A stretch of DNA of 64,000 nt from Vreelandella azerica (lineage in GTDB: Bacteria; Pseudomonadota; Gammaproteobacteria; Pseudomonadales; Halomonadaceae). The stretch spans positions 124,001 to 188,000 of the forward strand of contig NZ_JABFHI010000005.1 in the NCBI RefSeq assembly GCF_013112225.1, read 5' to 3'. Positions within the stretch are counted from its first letter, which is position 1, and each line of letters begins with the position of its first letter. A model generated the notes under the pieces. The model was not told the DNA's origin, searched no databases, and was given only the letters and a program-made list of their open reading frames with translations. Below are positions 37,131-47,062 of the stretch, piece by piece. The translations under genes were made by a program, and so were the position numbers.

Positions 37131-38379
37131 GTTGGCACCGATAGAAACGGCCCTGAAGGCATTACTGCAGGATGCCCGTGCGCTGGACACTGAGCAGGTA
37201 GCCTTGACTGACGCCGCCGGGCGGGTGCTGGCGGAAGATGTGAAGGCGCAGCTGGACGTGCCGCCCTTTGATAACAGCGCCATGGACGGCTATGCCCTGC
37301 GCGCCGCTGAGGCGGGCCAGCAGCTGCTGATTAGCCAGCGGATTGCGGCGGGTTCTGCCGTGAAACCGCTAATGCCTGGCACCTGTGCGCGGATCTTTAC
37401 AGGCAGCGAGATTCCACCGGGGGCGGATTGCGTGGTGATGCAGGAGCGTGTGGAGCGCCAGGGCGAACACGCCTTGCTGCCTGCCGATATCCCCATGGGT
37501 GATAATATCCGCCGACGCGGCCGCGACGTACGCGCCGGGCAGACGCTACTACGTGCCGGAACGCGGCTGGAGGCGGCTGCGCTTGGGCACCTGGCCGGGC
37601 AAGGAGTGACCGAGGTGCAGGTCGTTCGCCGCCCGCGGGTAGCGCTTTTATCCACCGGCGATGAAATCATCGACCCGGGAACGCCGCTCAAGGCCGGACA
37701 GCTGTATAACTCCAACCGCCCCATGCTCAAACGCCTGCTGGAAACTTTCGGCGCTGAGGTGGTCAGCCTGGTCAGCGTGCCGGATGACCCGCAAGGCACC
37801 CGTGAACAGCTGCAAAAAGCCGCCGAACAGGCGGATCTGGTGGTCAGCACCGGCGGAGTAAGCGTTGGCGAGGAGGATCATGTCAAGACTGCTCTGGAGG
37901 AACTGGGCAAGCTGACGCTATGGCGGCTGGCGATTCGCCCGGGCAAACCGCTGGCGCTGGGGCAGCTGCCCAGTCGTAAAGGCCAGGCACATTTTGTCGG
38001 CCTGCCGGGCAATCCGGTGTCAGGCTATGTGGGCGCCTGGCTGTTTCTGCGCCCGTTGGTCGGTGCCTTGCTGGCCTGCCCGGTCCTGCAGTCGCTGCCG
38101 GAAATCACTGCCAAGGCCGGTTTTGCTACCTCGACCGGGCCACGCCAGCATTATATGCGCGTCAGGCTGTTGTTCTCGTCTTCCGGGGTGAGCGCCGAGG
38201 CCTTCGATGATCAGAATTCCGGGGTGCTGTCTTCCTGCATTGATGCCGATGCGCTGGCCGTCATACCCCCACAGACCCAGGTTGAAAAAGGCGATACTGT
38301 GACCTGCCTGTGGCTGGCCGGGGGATATAAACAGCATTGCCCTTTGCTCTGCCAGCGCAGAGAGTGCTATCGCGTTTAG
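37123..38379 (+). CDS. moeA: Molybdopterin molybdenumtransferase, copy 2
   Basis: This second MoeA has 418 residues in a single frame. It shows VPPFDNSAMDGYALRA, the FTGSEIPPGADCVVMQE block, LLSTGDEIIDPGTPL, VSTGGVSVGEEDHVK and [13 protein letters not shown]. It differs clearly from copy 1 at 24451-25757, so it is not a recent duplication. It overlaps moaB by eight bases. The two copies may differ in metal (molybdenum versus tungsten) or in expression. Sequence alone does not say. Confidence 0.94.
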   Translation: MAELAPIETALKALLQDARALDTEQVALTDAAGRVLAEDVKAQLDVPPFDNSAMDGYALRAAEAGQQLLISQRIAAGSAVKPLMPGTCARIFTGSEIPPGADCVVMQERVERQGEHALLPADIPMGDNIRRRGRDVRAGQTLLRAGTRLEAAALGHLAGQGVTEVQVVRRPRVALLSTGDEIIDPGTPLKAGQLYNSNRPMLKRLLETFGAEVVSLVSVPDDPQGTREQLQKAAEQADLVVSTGGVSVGEEDHVKTALEELGKLTLWRLAIRPGKPLALGQLPSRKGQAHFVGLPGNPVSGYVGAWLFLRPLVGALLACPVLQSLPEITAKAGFATSTGPRQHYMRVRLLFSSSGVSAEAFDDQNSGVLSSCIDADALAVIPPQTQVEKGDTVTCLWLAGGYKQHCPLLCQRRECYRV

Positions 38380-38487
38380 GGAAACCTGTCTGTGTCCAGT
38401 ACAATAGGCCAGCAACTGACTTGCTGGCCTATTTGCAGTTAGCACATGCCAGCAAGCCTGTCTTTTTTACACAGCAAGGAGTAGGCA

Positions 38488-39456
38488 GTGAGCGACCCGA
38501 TCATTCGCATTGAAGGCCTCGACAAGATCTATGCTGGTAAAAGCGGTTCAGGTAAGGAAGACGTGGGTAGCTTTCAGGCATTGCGGCAGGTGGATTTGAG
38601 CATCGAGCGGGGCGAGATCTTTGCGCTGCTCGGGCCTAATGGCGCCGGTAAAACTACCCTGATCAGCGTGGTCTGTGGGCTGGCATCGCCCACGCGGGGC
38701 ACTGTCTGGGTGGATGGGTTTGATAACGTCAAACAGTACCGGGATGCTCGTGAGCGAATCGGGCTGGTGCCCCAGGAGCTGACCAACGAGGCGTTTGAAA
38801 CCGTATGGAATACGGTGAGCTTTAGCCGCGGCCTGTTTGGCAAACCGCCCAACCCCAAGCATATCGAACGGGTGCTCAAGTCACTGACCTTATGGGACAA
38901 GCGCCATAACCGCCTGATGACCCTGTCAGGTGGAATGAAGCGCCGGGTGCTGATTGCCAAGGCGCTTTCCCACGAACCGCGCATCCTGTTTCTGGACGAA
39001 CCGACCGCCGGTGTTGACGTCGAGCTGCGCCGTGAGATGTGGGAGGTGGTGCGCGAGCTGCGCGATCAGGGCGTGACGATTATTCTCACCACCCACTACA
39101 TCGAGGAAGCCGAAGAGATGGCCGACCGGATCGGCGTCATCAATAACGGTGAAGTGATACTGGTGGAAGAAACCAATGCCCTGATCGAAAAACTGGGCCG
39201 TAAGCAGTTGACGCTGCAGCTTTTCGACCCCCTGGACAGCATTCCTGACTCCCTGGCGACATTTGAGCTGGCGCTTAGCGACACGGGGGAAGAACTGATC
39301 TACAGCTATGAAAGCTCCTCCAAACAGCGCGACAGCAGCGGTATTTCGACCCTGCTGCGCGCCCTGGAAGCCGCTGGCATTGGCGTCAAGGATCTGCACA
39401 CCCGACAAAGCTCGCTGGAAGATATTTTCGTTGATCTGGTCAAGGAGCGCGCATGA
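38488..39456 (+). CDS. ABC transporter ATP-binding protein
   Basis: This 322-residue ATPase of an ABC-2 type exporter has Walker [11 protein letters not shown], the signature [10 protein letters not shown] and Walker [13 protein letters not shown]. It starts with GTG at 38488 behind AAGGAG. It overlaps the permease gene by four bases. The pair resembles YadG/YadH and similar exporters of unknown substrate. The last ~70 residues form a divergent tail typical of this group. Confidence 0.92.
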   Translation: MSDPIIRIEGLDKIYAGKSGSGKEDVGSFQALRQVDLSIERGEIFALLGPNGAGKTTLISVVCGLASPTRGTVWVDGFDNVKQYRDARERIGLVPQELTNEAFETVWNTVSFSRGLFGKPPNPKHIERVLKSLTLWDKRHNRLMTLSGGMKRRVLIAKALSHEPRILFLDEPTAGVDVELRREMWEVVRELRDQGVTIILTTHYIEEAEEMADRIGVINNGEVILVEETNALIEKLGRKQLTLQLFDPLDSIPDSLATFELALSDTGEELIYSYESSSKQRDSSGISTLLRALEAAGIGVKDLHTRQSSLEDIFVDLVKERA

Positions 39457-40214
39457 ATCTCTACCCTGTCCGTGCCATCTATATGTCGGAAATGGCACGA
39501 ACCCGGCGTACGCTGTTGCAAAGCATTGTATCCCCGGTTATTTCCACGTCGCTGTATTTTGTTGTGTTCGGCGCCGCCATTGGCTCGCGGATTGAAGAAA
39601 TTGGCGGCATCAGTTACGGCGCCTTTATCGTGCCGGGTCTGATCATGTTGATGCTGCTGACCCAGAGTGTCTCCAACGCCTCGTTCGGGATTTTCTTTCC
39701 CAAGTTCTCCGGCAGTATCTATGAACTGCTGTCAGCGCCGATTTCCTATCTTGAAATCGTGATTGGTTATGTGGGAGCGGCAGCGTCAAAGTCAGTGCTA
39801 TTAGGTTTGCTCATTCTGCTGACTTCAAATTTCTTTGTACCGCTAGAGGTGGCTCACCCTGTGTGGATGCTGCTGTTTCTGGTACTGACGGCGCTGACCT
39901 TCAGTATGCTGGGATTCATTATTGGCATCTGGGCGGACGGTTTTGACAAACTGCAGCTGGTGCCGCTTCTGGTGATTACGCCCCTGACCTTTCTGGGCGG
40001 CAGCTTCTATTCCATCGATATGCTGCCACCTTTCTGGCAGGGGGTAACCCTGTTGAACCCTGTGGTCTATCTGGTCAGTGGGTTTCGCTGGAGTTTTTAT
40101 GGCATCAGCGATGTGAGCGTCGTGGCCAGTGTCGTGGTGATTTCGCTCTTTCTGGTCGGCTGTCTGGCGATGATTGCCTGGATATTCCGCACCGGCTATC
40201 GGCTGAAGCCCTAA
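39453..40214 (+). CDS. ABC-2 type transporter permease
   Basis: This 253-residue integral membrane protein has about six helices (for example [17 protein letters not shown] and [15 protein letters not shown]) and the ABC-2 signature region [18 protein letters not shown] near the C-terminus. It is coupled to the ATPase gene by a four-base overlap and would form the exporter's membrane dimer. The substrate is unknown. Confidence 0.9.
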   Translation: MNLYPVRAIYMSEMARTRRTLLQSIVSPVISTSLYFVVFGAAIGSRIEEIGGISYGAFIVPGLIMLMLLTQSVSNASFGIFFPKFSGSIYELLSAPISYLEIVIGYVGAAASKSVLLGLLILLTSNFFVPLEVAHPVWMLLFLVLTALTFSMLGFIIGIWADGFDKLQLVPLLVITPLTFLGGSFYSIDMLPPFWQGVTLLNPVVYLVSGFRWSFYGISDVSVVASVVVISLFLVGCLAMIAWIFRTGYRLKP

Positions 40215-40242
40215 TACCGCTGTTAAGGAAACCCGAACGCCT

Positions 40243-41250
40243 ATGCCATTATTGCAAAGTATTGTTCATCGCCTGGAACCTGCCCTGGATGGCGCGCGGC
40301 TGGACATTGTATCGGCAGGTGACGTGCATCCCCAGGGCAGTGATGTCATGGAAGCCCTGGTGACTACCCTGAATGATACCTACAACACCAAACCCAAAGG
40401 CTGGGGGCGTTTCAGCGCTGACCTTGAAGAGGTAGACACCAGCTTCGCTGGCGGGCTGCGTCGCTACCTGGCCGATGGCAGCGACTTTACTACCCTGGCC
40501 CAGCACCTGACCGAGCAGCTGGCCAGGGCGCTGGCCGAGCACCTTTCGGTGGCGGGCTACCTGCTGTTTGCCCACCAGCGCCAGGGGGATACCGATACCC
40601 TTCTGGTGGCGCTGGTGCATCAACGCGAAGGCATTGGTATCAACGCTGAACACCATGCAATACCTGCCGTGCAGCTGAATACCCGCCAGCTGACCCTGGC
40701 CGCGCGCATCAACCTGACCCAGTGGCAGCAGGGCGATGCCCAATCCCAGTATGTGTCCTTTCTGAAAGAGCGCGGTGGCCAGAAAGTGGCCGAGGTGGTA
40801 GCCCAGTGGCTGGGCGTAGGCGAGGGCCTTGATGCGCCTCAGGAAACCCGTACCCTGCTCAAGGCATTCAGCGACTACGTCGAAAAGGAGGCCTTTGATG
40901 AAGAGGCCAGCCGCGAAAAGACCGATGCCTTGGTCGATTATGCCACCGACCAGCTGAGCCGCGGGGAGACCATGACCCTGGATGAGTTATCTGCGCTGGT
41001 GGATGAACGCCAGCCCAAGGCGTTCTATGAGCATATTCGCCACGCTGACTATGGCCTGGCAGAAGAGATACCGCCTGACAAGCGCACTCTGAATCAGTTT
41101 CGTCGTTTTACCGGTCGTGCGGGTGGGGTGTCGATCAGTTTTGACTCGCACCTGCTCGGCAACAGTATTGAATACGATGAGGCCGCTGATCGGCTGATTA
41201 TCAAACAGGTACCCAAGCAGCTTAAAGAACAGCTCAAGGGGCATGACTAA
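40243..41250 (+). CDS. yejK: Nucleoid-associated protein YejK
   Basis: This 335-residue protein matches the NdpA/YejK family of nucleoid-associated proteins. Recognisable blocks include GDVHPQGSDVMEALV-type text, YVSFLKERGGQKVAEVV and DKRTLNQFRRFTGRAGGVSISF. It probably binds DNA in the nucleoid. AAGGAAAC precedes the ATG. It is followed without a gap by the ExoD-like gene, though a functional link is not evident. Confidence 0.93.
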   Translation: MPLLQSIVHRLEPALDGARLDIVSAGDVHPQGSDVMEALVTTLNDTYNTKPKGWGRFSADLEEVDTSFAGGLRRYLADGSDFTTLAQHLTEQLARALAEHLSVAGYLLFAHQRQGDTDTLLVALVHQREGIGINAEHHAIPAVQLNTRQLTLAARINLTQWQQGDAQSQYVSFLKERGGQKVAEVVAQWLGVGEGLDAPQETRTLLKAFSDYVEKEAFDEEASREKTDALVDYATDQLSRGETMTLDELSALVDERQPKAFYEHIRHADYGLAEEIPPDKRTLNQFRRFTGRAGGVSISFDSHLLGNSIEYDEAADRLIIKQVPKQLKEQLKGHD

Positions 41251-41850
41251 GTGAACGATCAGGATACCCCTCGCGTTTCAAGCCTTATCGGCTTGATTGA
41301 CATGCTGGAGCAGGTGGCGCCGGAGAGTGAGCATATCAGCGTATCGGATGTGGTGGATGCCATCGGTTTTCGCGGCTTTGGCCCCTTGCTGCTGGCGGCT
41401 GGGCTGATCACACTGGCGCCCCTGATTGGCGATATTCCCGGCGTACCGACCCTGATGGCCACCATCGTCCTGTTAATCGGTGGGCAACTGCTGGCCGGAC
41501 GCCGACGGTTCTGGCTTCCCGCCTGGCTACTGCGCCGGCAGTTGGCGCGACCGACCTTTATGAAAGGCTTACAACATGCCCGAAAACCGTCACGCTGGGT
41601 GGATCGCTGGCTGCGCGTACGTTGGCCATGGCTGACCGGCAAGCAGGGCAGCCGCCTCACCGCTGTGACGGCGCTAATCATTGCCCTGGCGATGCCGCCC
41701 ATGGAGTTTATTCCTTTTTCGGCCAACGGCGCCGGGCTGGCGTTGACGTTACTTGGGCTAGGATTGGTCGCCCGCGATGGTCGTCTGGTATTGGCCGGTA
41801 TCCTGCTGACTCTGGCAACCTTTGTACTGGTGGCGATCAATGTCTTCTGA
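41251..41850 (+). CDS. ExoD-family membrane protein
   Basis: This 199-residue protein matches the ExoD family (exopolysaccharide synthesis, ExoD), with FGPLLLAAGLITLAP, IPGVPTLMATIVLLIGGQLL and several helices. It starts with GTG directly after the yejK stop. In rhizobia ExoD affects exopolysaccharide and alkali tolerance. In other bacteria the role is undefined. A bidirectional terminator follows. Confidence 0.88.
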   Translation: MNDQDTPRVSSLIGLIDMLEQVAPESEHISVSDVVDAIGFRGFGPLLLAAGLITLAPLIGDIPGVPTLMATIVLLIGGQLLAGRRRFWLPAWLLRRQLARPTFMKGLQHARKPSRWVDRWLRVRWPWLTGKQGSRLTAVTALIIALAMPPMEFIPFSANGAGLALTLLGLGLVARDGRLVLAGILLTLATFVLVAINVF

Positions 41851-41859
41851 ACAATAAAA

Positions 41860-41887
41860 AACGCCACCGTTGTGAAACGGTGGCGTT
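41860..41887. terminator. Bidirectional terminator between exoD-like and hypothetical gene
   Basis: AACGCCACCGTT and AACGGTGGCGTT form a perfect 12-base-pair stem with a four-base loop between convergent genes. There is an A tract on the left and a T-containing stretch on the right. Confidence 0.85.
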
Positions 41888-41922
41888 CTGGTCTTCAATT
41901 CCGCGCTATCGGTCTAGCCTCG

Positions 41923-42228
41923 TCAGGCGCAGTCAGCAGCGCCTTCGCCAAACATATCAAACATCAGCTCACGGCCCATGGAAGTGAGCACAAAGCAACC
42001 GTATTCATTATAAATGGCGGCTTCGCTGTTGATCAGCACTTTCTGGCAGGTGGCCCATTCAGGCGCCTGCTTGCTGATGGCTGCCAGTTCACGGCGCCCA
42101 ATGCCGCGATGGTGCAAGGTAATGCTTTCAAGCACATGACCGTGGTGATAAAGCAGTTCAGCCGCTGTCGCAAGGCACTGACGCAGGCTGCGTTGTAGAT
42201 GCGCGGCGGTTGATGTGTTGGGAGTCAT
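41923..42228 (-). CDS. Hypothetical protein, about 101 residues
   Basis: I do not recognise a family. The protein is helical-looking, with TAAELLYHHGHVLESITLHH and ISKQAPEWATCQKVLINSEA, and ends CA. The ATG at 42226-42228 is preceded by AGGAGACC, so I prefer it over the longer frame opening at 42273. It stands alone, convergent with exoD and divergent from nhaC. Codon use looks like its neighbours, which supports a real gene. Confidence 0.65.
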   Translation of the reverse strand: MTPNTSTAAHLQRSLRQCLATAAELLYHHGHVLESITLHHRGIGRRELAAISKQAPEWATCQKVLINSEAAIYNEYGCFVLTSMGRELMFDMFGEGAADCA

Positions 42229-42615
42229 AAAGGTCTCCTGCAAGAAGCCTAAAAAGGGCTTGTTGCAGCGCATTATAAAGCATCACGAAGTTAATACCAA
42301 GGTCGAATCAAGACCAAGGTCTAAATGGTTTTATATGAGTGCTCTATTTCATTTCCCTGAATTCAACATAAAAACCCGCGGAATAGACACGTGAATGCTG
42401 TCCGACCCTCGTATTCTTTAGAAATGGGGATGTAAAAAATCAGCGCCAAGAGTAATGTTGTTACTGCAGGCGTCGTTAATCATTAGCTGGGACGGGCCTC
42501 AGATTGAAACAGCTTGCCCCCTAAAAAGCGTTTCTGTGGCCAGTCTGAATACATCAGCTAATAGATTGCGTTAATACAAAACCATCACACGTTCAATAAT
42601 AATGAGGTTTACAAG
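42229..42615. other. Promoter region of nhaC
   Basis: This 387-base gap holds no convincing gene. It contains a nine-base direct repeat (ACCAAGGTC, near 42297 and 42314) and a generally AT-rich stretch towards nhaC. A GAGGT site precedes the nhaC start. No riboswitch fold was recognised, although the length allows one. Confidence 0.4.
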
Positions 42616-44145
42616 ATGGAAGAGAAACCAGAAAAGGTTCGTCAAAAACCCGGTCTCGGGCTTGCCCTGACGCCTGTCATACTGACGCTGATCGCTATCG
42701 GTACCCAGATTTTCTATTTTGGCGACTTCACTCCGCATATCCCATTGGCTATCGGCTTGGCCATCACTTCTTTGGTAGGTATCAAACTTGGCTTCCGCTG
42801 GAAGCGGATTGAAGATGGCGCCTTCCACGTTATCAACGTCTCGCTACCCTCGGTATCGGTGTTGATTCTGGTCGGCATGATCATTGGTGTCTGGATCGCC
42901 AGTGGTACCGTTCCCAGCCTGATCTATTATGGCCTCCTGATGCTGTCTCCGGCCTTCTTCCTGGCTGCCGCCATGCTGATCTGTTCGGTCGTATCGGTGT
43001 CTCTGGGTACCTCTTGGGGTACAGTCGGTACTGTTGGCCTGGCGCTGGTGGGTATTGGTGCTGGCTTTGATATCCCGATCTACTGGACAGCCGGTGCAGT
43101 GGTTTCCGGTGCTTTCTTCGGCGACAAGATCTCCCCGCTCTCCGACACCACCAACCTGGCATCAGCCGTCACCGGTAATGACGTCTTTTCGCACATCAAA
43201 AACATGATGCCAACCACTATCCCAGCCATGCTGATTGCACTGGTGATCTATCTGGTGGTGGGCTTCACCATGATTGATGATCAGGCTGCTTCTTTTGAGC
43301 GCATTGAAGCCATTACCACGTCGTTGAACGCAAACTTCACTATCTCGCCTTGGCTGTTGCTGCCAGCATTGCTGGTTATCATTCTGGCAGTCATGAAAAT
43401 GCCGCCGATTCCTTCCCTGTTTGCCGGTGTGCTTGCCGGTGCGTTCACGGCGATGGTAACCCAGGGCGTTGGCTTGCACGACATTGTGACCTATGCCAAC
43501 TACGGTTACTCGATTGAAACCGGCGTTGAAGAGATGGATAGCCTGCTTAACCGTGGCGGTATCCAGTCAATGATGTGGACCATTTCATTGATCCTGATTG
43601 CACTGGGTTTTGGTGGTGCGCTGGAAAAAACCGGCTGCCTGGAAACCATCATCAAAGCGATCATGGCCAAAGTACGCTCGTTCAAAGGCGTTCAGACCTC
43701 TGCGATTGCTACTTCTTTCGCGACTAACCTGGTCGCAGGCGACCCCTACCTCTCTGTTGCGCTGCCGGGCCGTATGTATGCTCCGACCTACCGTGGTCTG
43801 GGCTACTCGACCCTGAACCTGTCGCGTGGTATTGAGGAAGGTGGAACCCTGATGTCGCCGCTGATTCCCTGGAACGCGGGCGGTGCCTTCGTGATCAGTG
43901 TGTTGGGTCTGGGGATCGGTGAAGGCAACGTCGAAAACCTGCTATACATCCCGCTGGCCTTTGCCTGCTGGTTGTCGCCGCTGATTGGTATCTTCTACGC
44001 GCAGACAGGGCTATTCTCGCCCAAGGCAACGGATGCAGAACGCGCCACCTGGGAAAAGCAGGGTGAGCACATTGCCTCCTCTGATGCGTTAGGTGCTGCT
44101 GCCGATGCGGCTGTTAGCAGCCCAGCGTCCGGTTCCAATACCTAG
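42616..44145 (+). CDS. nhaC: NhaC-family Na+/H+ antiporter
   Basis: This 509-residue membrane protein of the NhaC type has about 11-12 helices. Conserved stretches include SVSLGTSWGTVGTVGLALVG, FFGDKISPLSDTTNLAS and LIPWNAGGAFV. It would export sodium in exchange for protons, fitting a salt-loving host. A methylated-amine or amino-acid antiport role is known in the wider superfamily and cannot be excluded, as it lies before a DadA-like gene and the betaine-type regulator. The N-terminus is charged, and the C-terminus is Ala/Ser-rich. Confidence 0.92.
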   Translation: MEEKPEKVRQKPGLGLALTPVILTLIAIGTQIFYFGDFTPHIPLAIGLAITSLVGIKLGFRWKRIEDGAFHVINVSLPSVSVLILVGMIIGVWIASGTVPSLIYYGLLMLSPAFFLAAAMLICSVVSVSLGTSWGTVGTVGLALVGIGAGFDIPIYWTAGAVVSGAFFGDKISPLSDTTNLASAVTGNDVFSHIKNMMPTTIPAMLIALVIYLVVGFTMIDDQAASFERIEAITTSLNANFTISPWLLLPALLVIILAVMKMPPIPSLFAGVLAGAFTAMVTQGVGLHDIVTYANYGYSIETGVEEMDSLLNRGGIQSMMWTISLILIALGFGGALEKTGCLETIIKAIMAKVRSFKGVQTSAIATSFATNLVAGDPYLSVALPGRMYAPTYRGLGYSTLNLSRGIEEGGTLMSPLIPWNAGGAFVISVLGLGIGEGNVENLLYIPLAFACWLSPLIGIFYAQTGLFSPKATDAERATWEKQGEHIASSDALGAAADAAVSSPASGSNT

Positions 44146-44193
44146 TGAGACGGCTAATAGCCAACATCTGAACTAGCGTTAGACCTAACCGCA

Positions 44194-44230
44194 AACACCC
44201 CGCCCTTTTTGCAGGCGGGGTGTTCGTTTT
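44194..44230 (+). terminator. Terminator after nhaC
   Basis: AACACCCCGCC and GGCGGGGTGTT form an 11-base-pair stem, followed by a T-rich tail. It ends the nhaC transcript about 50 bases past its stop. Confidence 0.9.
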
Positions 44231-44273
44231 TGAGATGAACGTTTTTTAGATTAATAACGGTGGGAGAGACGTC

Positions 44274-45521
44274 ATGACCCTGAGCCGTCAAACGGTTGTC
44301 ATTGGGGGTGGGATTGTTGGCATATGTTGTGCCCTTTATCTGCAAAAAGACGGCCATGCCGTGACCCTGATAGAGCCTGCCAAACTGGGTGACAGCACGG
44401 CCAAGTGGAGCTGTGGGCAAATTGCGGTCAGTGAAATCATTCCCCAGTCCAAGCCGGATATCATCAAGAAAGTGCCTGGCTGGTTGCTCGACCAGAAAGG
44501 TCCTCTGGCCTTGCGGCCTGCTGCGTTGCCCGGCCTGCTGCCCTGGATGCTGCGTTTTGTCACCCATGCCCGCCCGTCCAGAATCAATACCATTGCTCAT
44601 GAGTTGGCCAGCCTGACTCAACGCGCCTTTCAGGATTACGCCCCGCTGCTGGAAAACTGCCGCCGCGATGACCTGATTGGCCAGCATCCAACCCTGGAGC
44701 TTTTTGATAGCGCCGCCGGCCTTGCCCATGAGCAGACGTATGTTGAGCTGCGCCGCTCGCTGGGGTTTGCCTCCGAGGTCCTCAATGCCGAGCAGATTGC
44801 CGAAAAAGAACCCGCACTGGCCGGGCGCTTTTCACACGGCTTGCTGCTGGAAGACTGGCGCACCGTGTGTGATACCGAAACCTTTATTGCCGAGCTGGCC
44901 AACAGCTTCGTTGAGCAGGGCGGAACCCTTGTACAGGGCAGCGTCTCGCGGATTGACACCCAGGGCAGCCGCGCAGTGGGGGTGGCCCTGGAAAACGGTG
45001 ATCGGCATCCCGCGGAACAGCTTGTGGTGGCCGCCGGAAATGGTAGCAAGGCATTTTTTGACACCCTGGGTGTCAAGGTGCCGCTGATCAAGGTGGGCGG
45101 GTATCAGGTGGTACTACCCACGCCGGGTGTGGAACTGACCCATGCTAGCTTTTATGCCGATGGCGGCTTCGGCATCATTCCTCTGGAGCGTGGCCTGCAG
45201 ATTGGCGGCACGATAGAATTTGCCAGTGAACACGCTGAGCCCAATTTCAAGCGCGCCGAGATGATACTTGAAAAAGCCAAGGGCATATTGCCTGGGCTTA
45301 ACACCAACGGAATGGAGTTTGGCGCCGGTTGGCGGCCTTTTCTGCCGGATACCAAACCGGTGATTGACCGTTCCCCCGCCCTGGAAAACGTGGCGATGGC
45401 CTTTGGCCACGGCCAGTTAGGCTTGACGGTGGGAGCCACCACCGGGAAGCTGGTGGCTGACCTGCTGGCGGGCAAGGCTACGGATGTTGACCTGACCCCA
45501 TTCAGGGCATCGCGTTTTTAG
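44274..45521 (+). CDS. FAD-dependent amino acid oxidase/dehydrogenase, DadA-like
   Basis: This 415-residue flavoprotein has the FAD-binding Rossmann motif VVIGGGIVGICCALYLQKDG at the N-terminus. It ends with the matching C-terminal FAD segment AFGHGQLGLTVGATTGKLVA. It belongs to the DAO superfamily, closest in style to D-amino acid dehydrogenase small subunits (DadA). Possible substrates are a D-amino acid, hydroxyproline or an N-methylated amino acid. The neighbouring GbdR-type regulator and sarcosine oxidase genes make a methylated glycine derivative conceivable but unproven. GGGAGAGAC precedes the ATG. Confidence 0.85.
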   Translation: MTLSRQTVVIGGGIVGICCALYLQKDGHAVTLIEPAKLGDSTAKWSCGQIAVSEIIPQSKPDIIKKVPGWLLDQKGPLALRPAALPGLLPWMLRFVTHARPSRINTIAHELASLTQRAFQDYAPLLENCRRDDLIGQHPTLELFDSAAGLAHEQTYVELRRSLGFASEVLNAEQIAEKEPALAGRFSHGLLLEDWRTVCDTETFIAELANSFVEQGGTLVQGSVSRIDTQGSRAVGVALENGDRHPAEQLVVAAGNGSKAFFDTLGVKVPLIKVGGYQVVLPTPGVELTHASFYADGGFGIIPLERGLQIGGTIEFASEHAEPNFKRAEMILEKAKGILPGLNTNGMEFGAGWRPFLPDTKPVIDRSPALENVAMAFGHGQLGLTVGATTGKLVADLLAGKATDVDLTPFRASRF

Positions 45522-45545
45522 GAGTGAGCCAAGCATGGTGATTCA

Positions 45546-46585
45546 ATGAGCGTCGCAGTCAATAATGCACCTTCCTTGTCGGTAGGTATTGTGTTGCTGC
45601 ATCGTTTTACTCTCTTACCGTTTGCGGCCTTTGTGGATTGCCTGCGCCTGGCGGCCGATGAGGGTGATCGTAGCCGCCCGCTGCGCGCTCAATGGGTGTT
45701 TATGACGCCCCACGGCGAACCGGTAGCGTCCAGCTGCGGCGCGGTAATCTCGGCGTGTCAGCCATTCCAACCGCCTGCCCGCTTTGATTACTTGGTGGTG
45801 ATTGGCGGCGTTCAGGAAGACAAAGCTGCCCTTGAAGCCGCGACCAGCGCCTACCTGCGTGAAGCCGATCATGCAGGCATCCCGCTGGTAGGGTTATGCA
45901 CCGGCGTGTTTGCGCTGATTCAGGCCGGGCTGATGAAAGGGCGACGCTGCTGCGTCAGCTGGTATCACTATCATGAAATGGCCAAACGCTTTCCCACCGC
46001 TGAGCCAGTGGCGGATAAGCTGTTCATTGATGACGGCGACCGCATCACCTGCGCCGGGGGGCCGCCGCTGCGGATCTGGCGGCGTTTCTGATCGAGCGGC
46101 ATATCGGCAAGGCCTGGGCGATGAAAAGCCTGCATATCATGCTGCTGGATGAAGCTCGTGAGGGCGCGTCACCTCAGCCCCAGCCGGTGGTATTTGGGCG
46201 GGTGGAAGACCGCATCGTCAGGCGCGCCATACTGGTGCTTGAGCAGCATCTTGGCCAGGTGATCAGCATGGATGCCCTGGCCGAGCGGGTAGGTACCTCG
46301 CGGCGCAATCTGGAACGCCGCTTCAAGGCCACCCTGGGCGTCAGCCCACAGCAGTTTGCCCGTGAACTGCGCCTGCGCTATGGCCTGTGGCTGTTGAACT
46401 ATACCGGCAAGAGCGTCACTGATATTGGCGCCCGCTGTGGGTTTGCCGATACCGCACACTTTTCCCGCCAGTTTCGCGCCTGTTTTGGCGCTTCCCCTTC
46501 AGAGCTGCGCAAAAACGCAACGCTGCCCAATGGCCATCAGGTCGACCCTTTCTTTTTGCATGTGGACGGCCAGCCAGCGCTTTAG
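45546..46585 (+). CDS. GbdR-like AraC-family transcriptional regulator
   Basis: The N-terminal half is a DJ-1/PfpI-like (amidotransferase-fold) ligand domain (VGIVLLHRFTLLPFAAFVDC, LVGLCTGVFALIQAGLM). The C-terminal half is an AraC helix-turn-helix (VGTSRRNLERRFKATLGVSP, DIGARCGFADTAHFSRQFR). The frame breaks near 46057-46062 in a run of six G. One extra G gives CAGGAAAADLAAFLIERHIG and a protein of about 346 residues. This architecture is that of GbdR, the betaine/dimethylglycine-responsive activator of gbc and sox genes, and of carnitine and arginine regulators. Position before soxBDAG supports a GbdR-like role. Confidence 0.86.
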
Positions 46586-46702
46586 CGGCCGCTTCCGGCT
46601 GGGAGCTGTTTTGCTCCAGGGTCGTTAATATTTGAAATGTTCATGCGTTTTGTCGCATTTGTTCAATTCGTGGCGCGCGTAATCGCCTTTAATCAAACCC
46701 TA

Positions 46703-46966
46703 GGGCCTGTTGACGTTTCATCACGACCGCGACAGAGGCCCTTTTGGTGCAGAACAAGGCGTGAGGAGCGTGGTTGGGTGGCTCCCAATCAGCGACAAAC
46801 AACGCAAGGGCTGCGCCAAAGGGCCCTGTCCCTTCGGGTTGCGTGCCAAAGAACGCCATGCGGCGTTGCGCCACTCGGTAAGGGCACCACCATTGCCGTC
46901 GTGTCGCGCCTTGCCTGACGCTCTTTGGCGCAGCAACGCGGTTCGCGATGAAACGTCAACAGGCCC
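46703..46966. mobile_element. MITE-like element with 20+ bp terminal inverted repeats
   Basis: The 264-base element begins GGGCCTGTTGACGTTTCATC and ends with the exact reverse complement. The similarity continues inward with gaps (CACGACCGCG versus CGCGAACCGCG). Each end abuts a TA dinucleotide (46701-46702 and 46967-46968), as expected for a TA target duplication of the IS630/mariner type. There is no transposase inside. The small frames within it look like chance. It lies between the regulator gene and soxB and could affect sox expression. Confidence 0.85.
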
Positions 46967-47062
46967 TATAGAAATCCCTATTACTCACCAACAATAATGA
47001 CGTAGGGCTGTCGGGGTGGAATGAATCGCCTGCAGAAAGCCTGACGCATTCAGGAGCCTTCC

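Noticed and set aside
46637..46997. Several small frames on both strands around the MITE-like element
   Set aside because: They read through the inverted-repeat ends and have no ribosome-binding sites or known domains.
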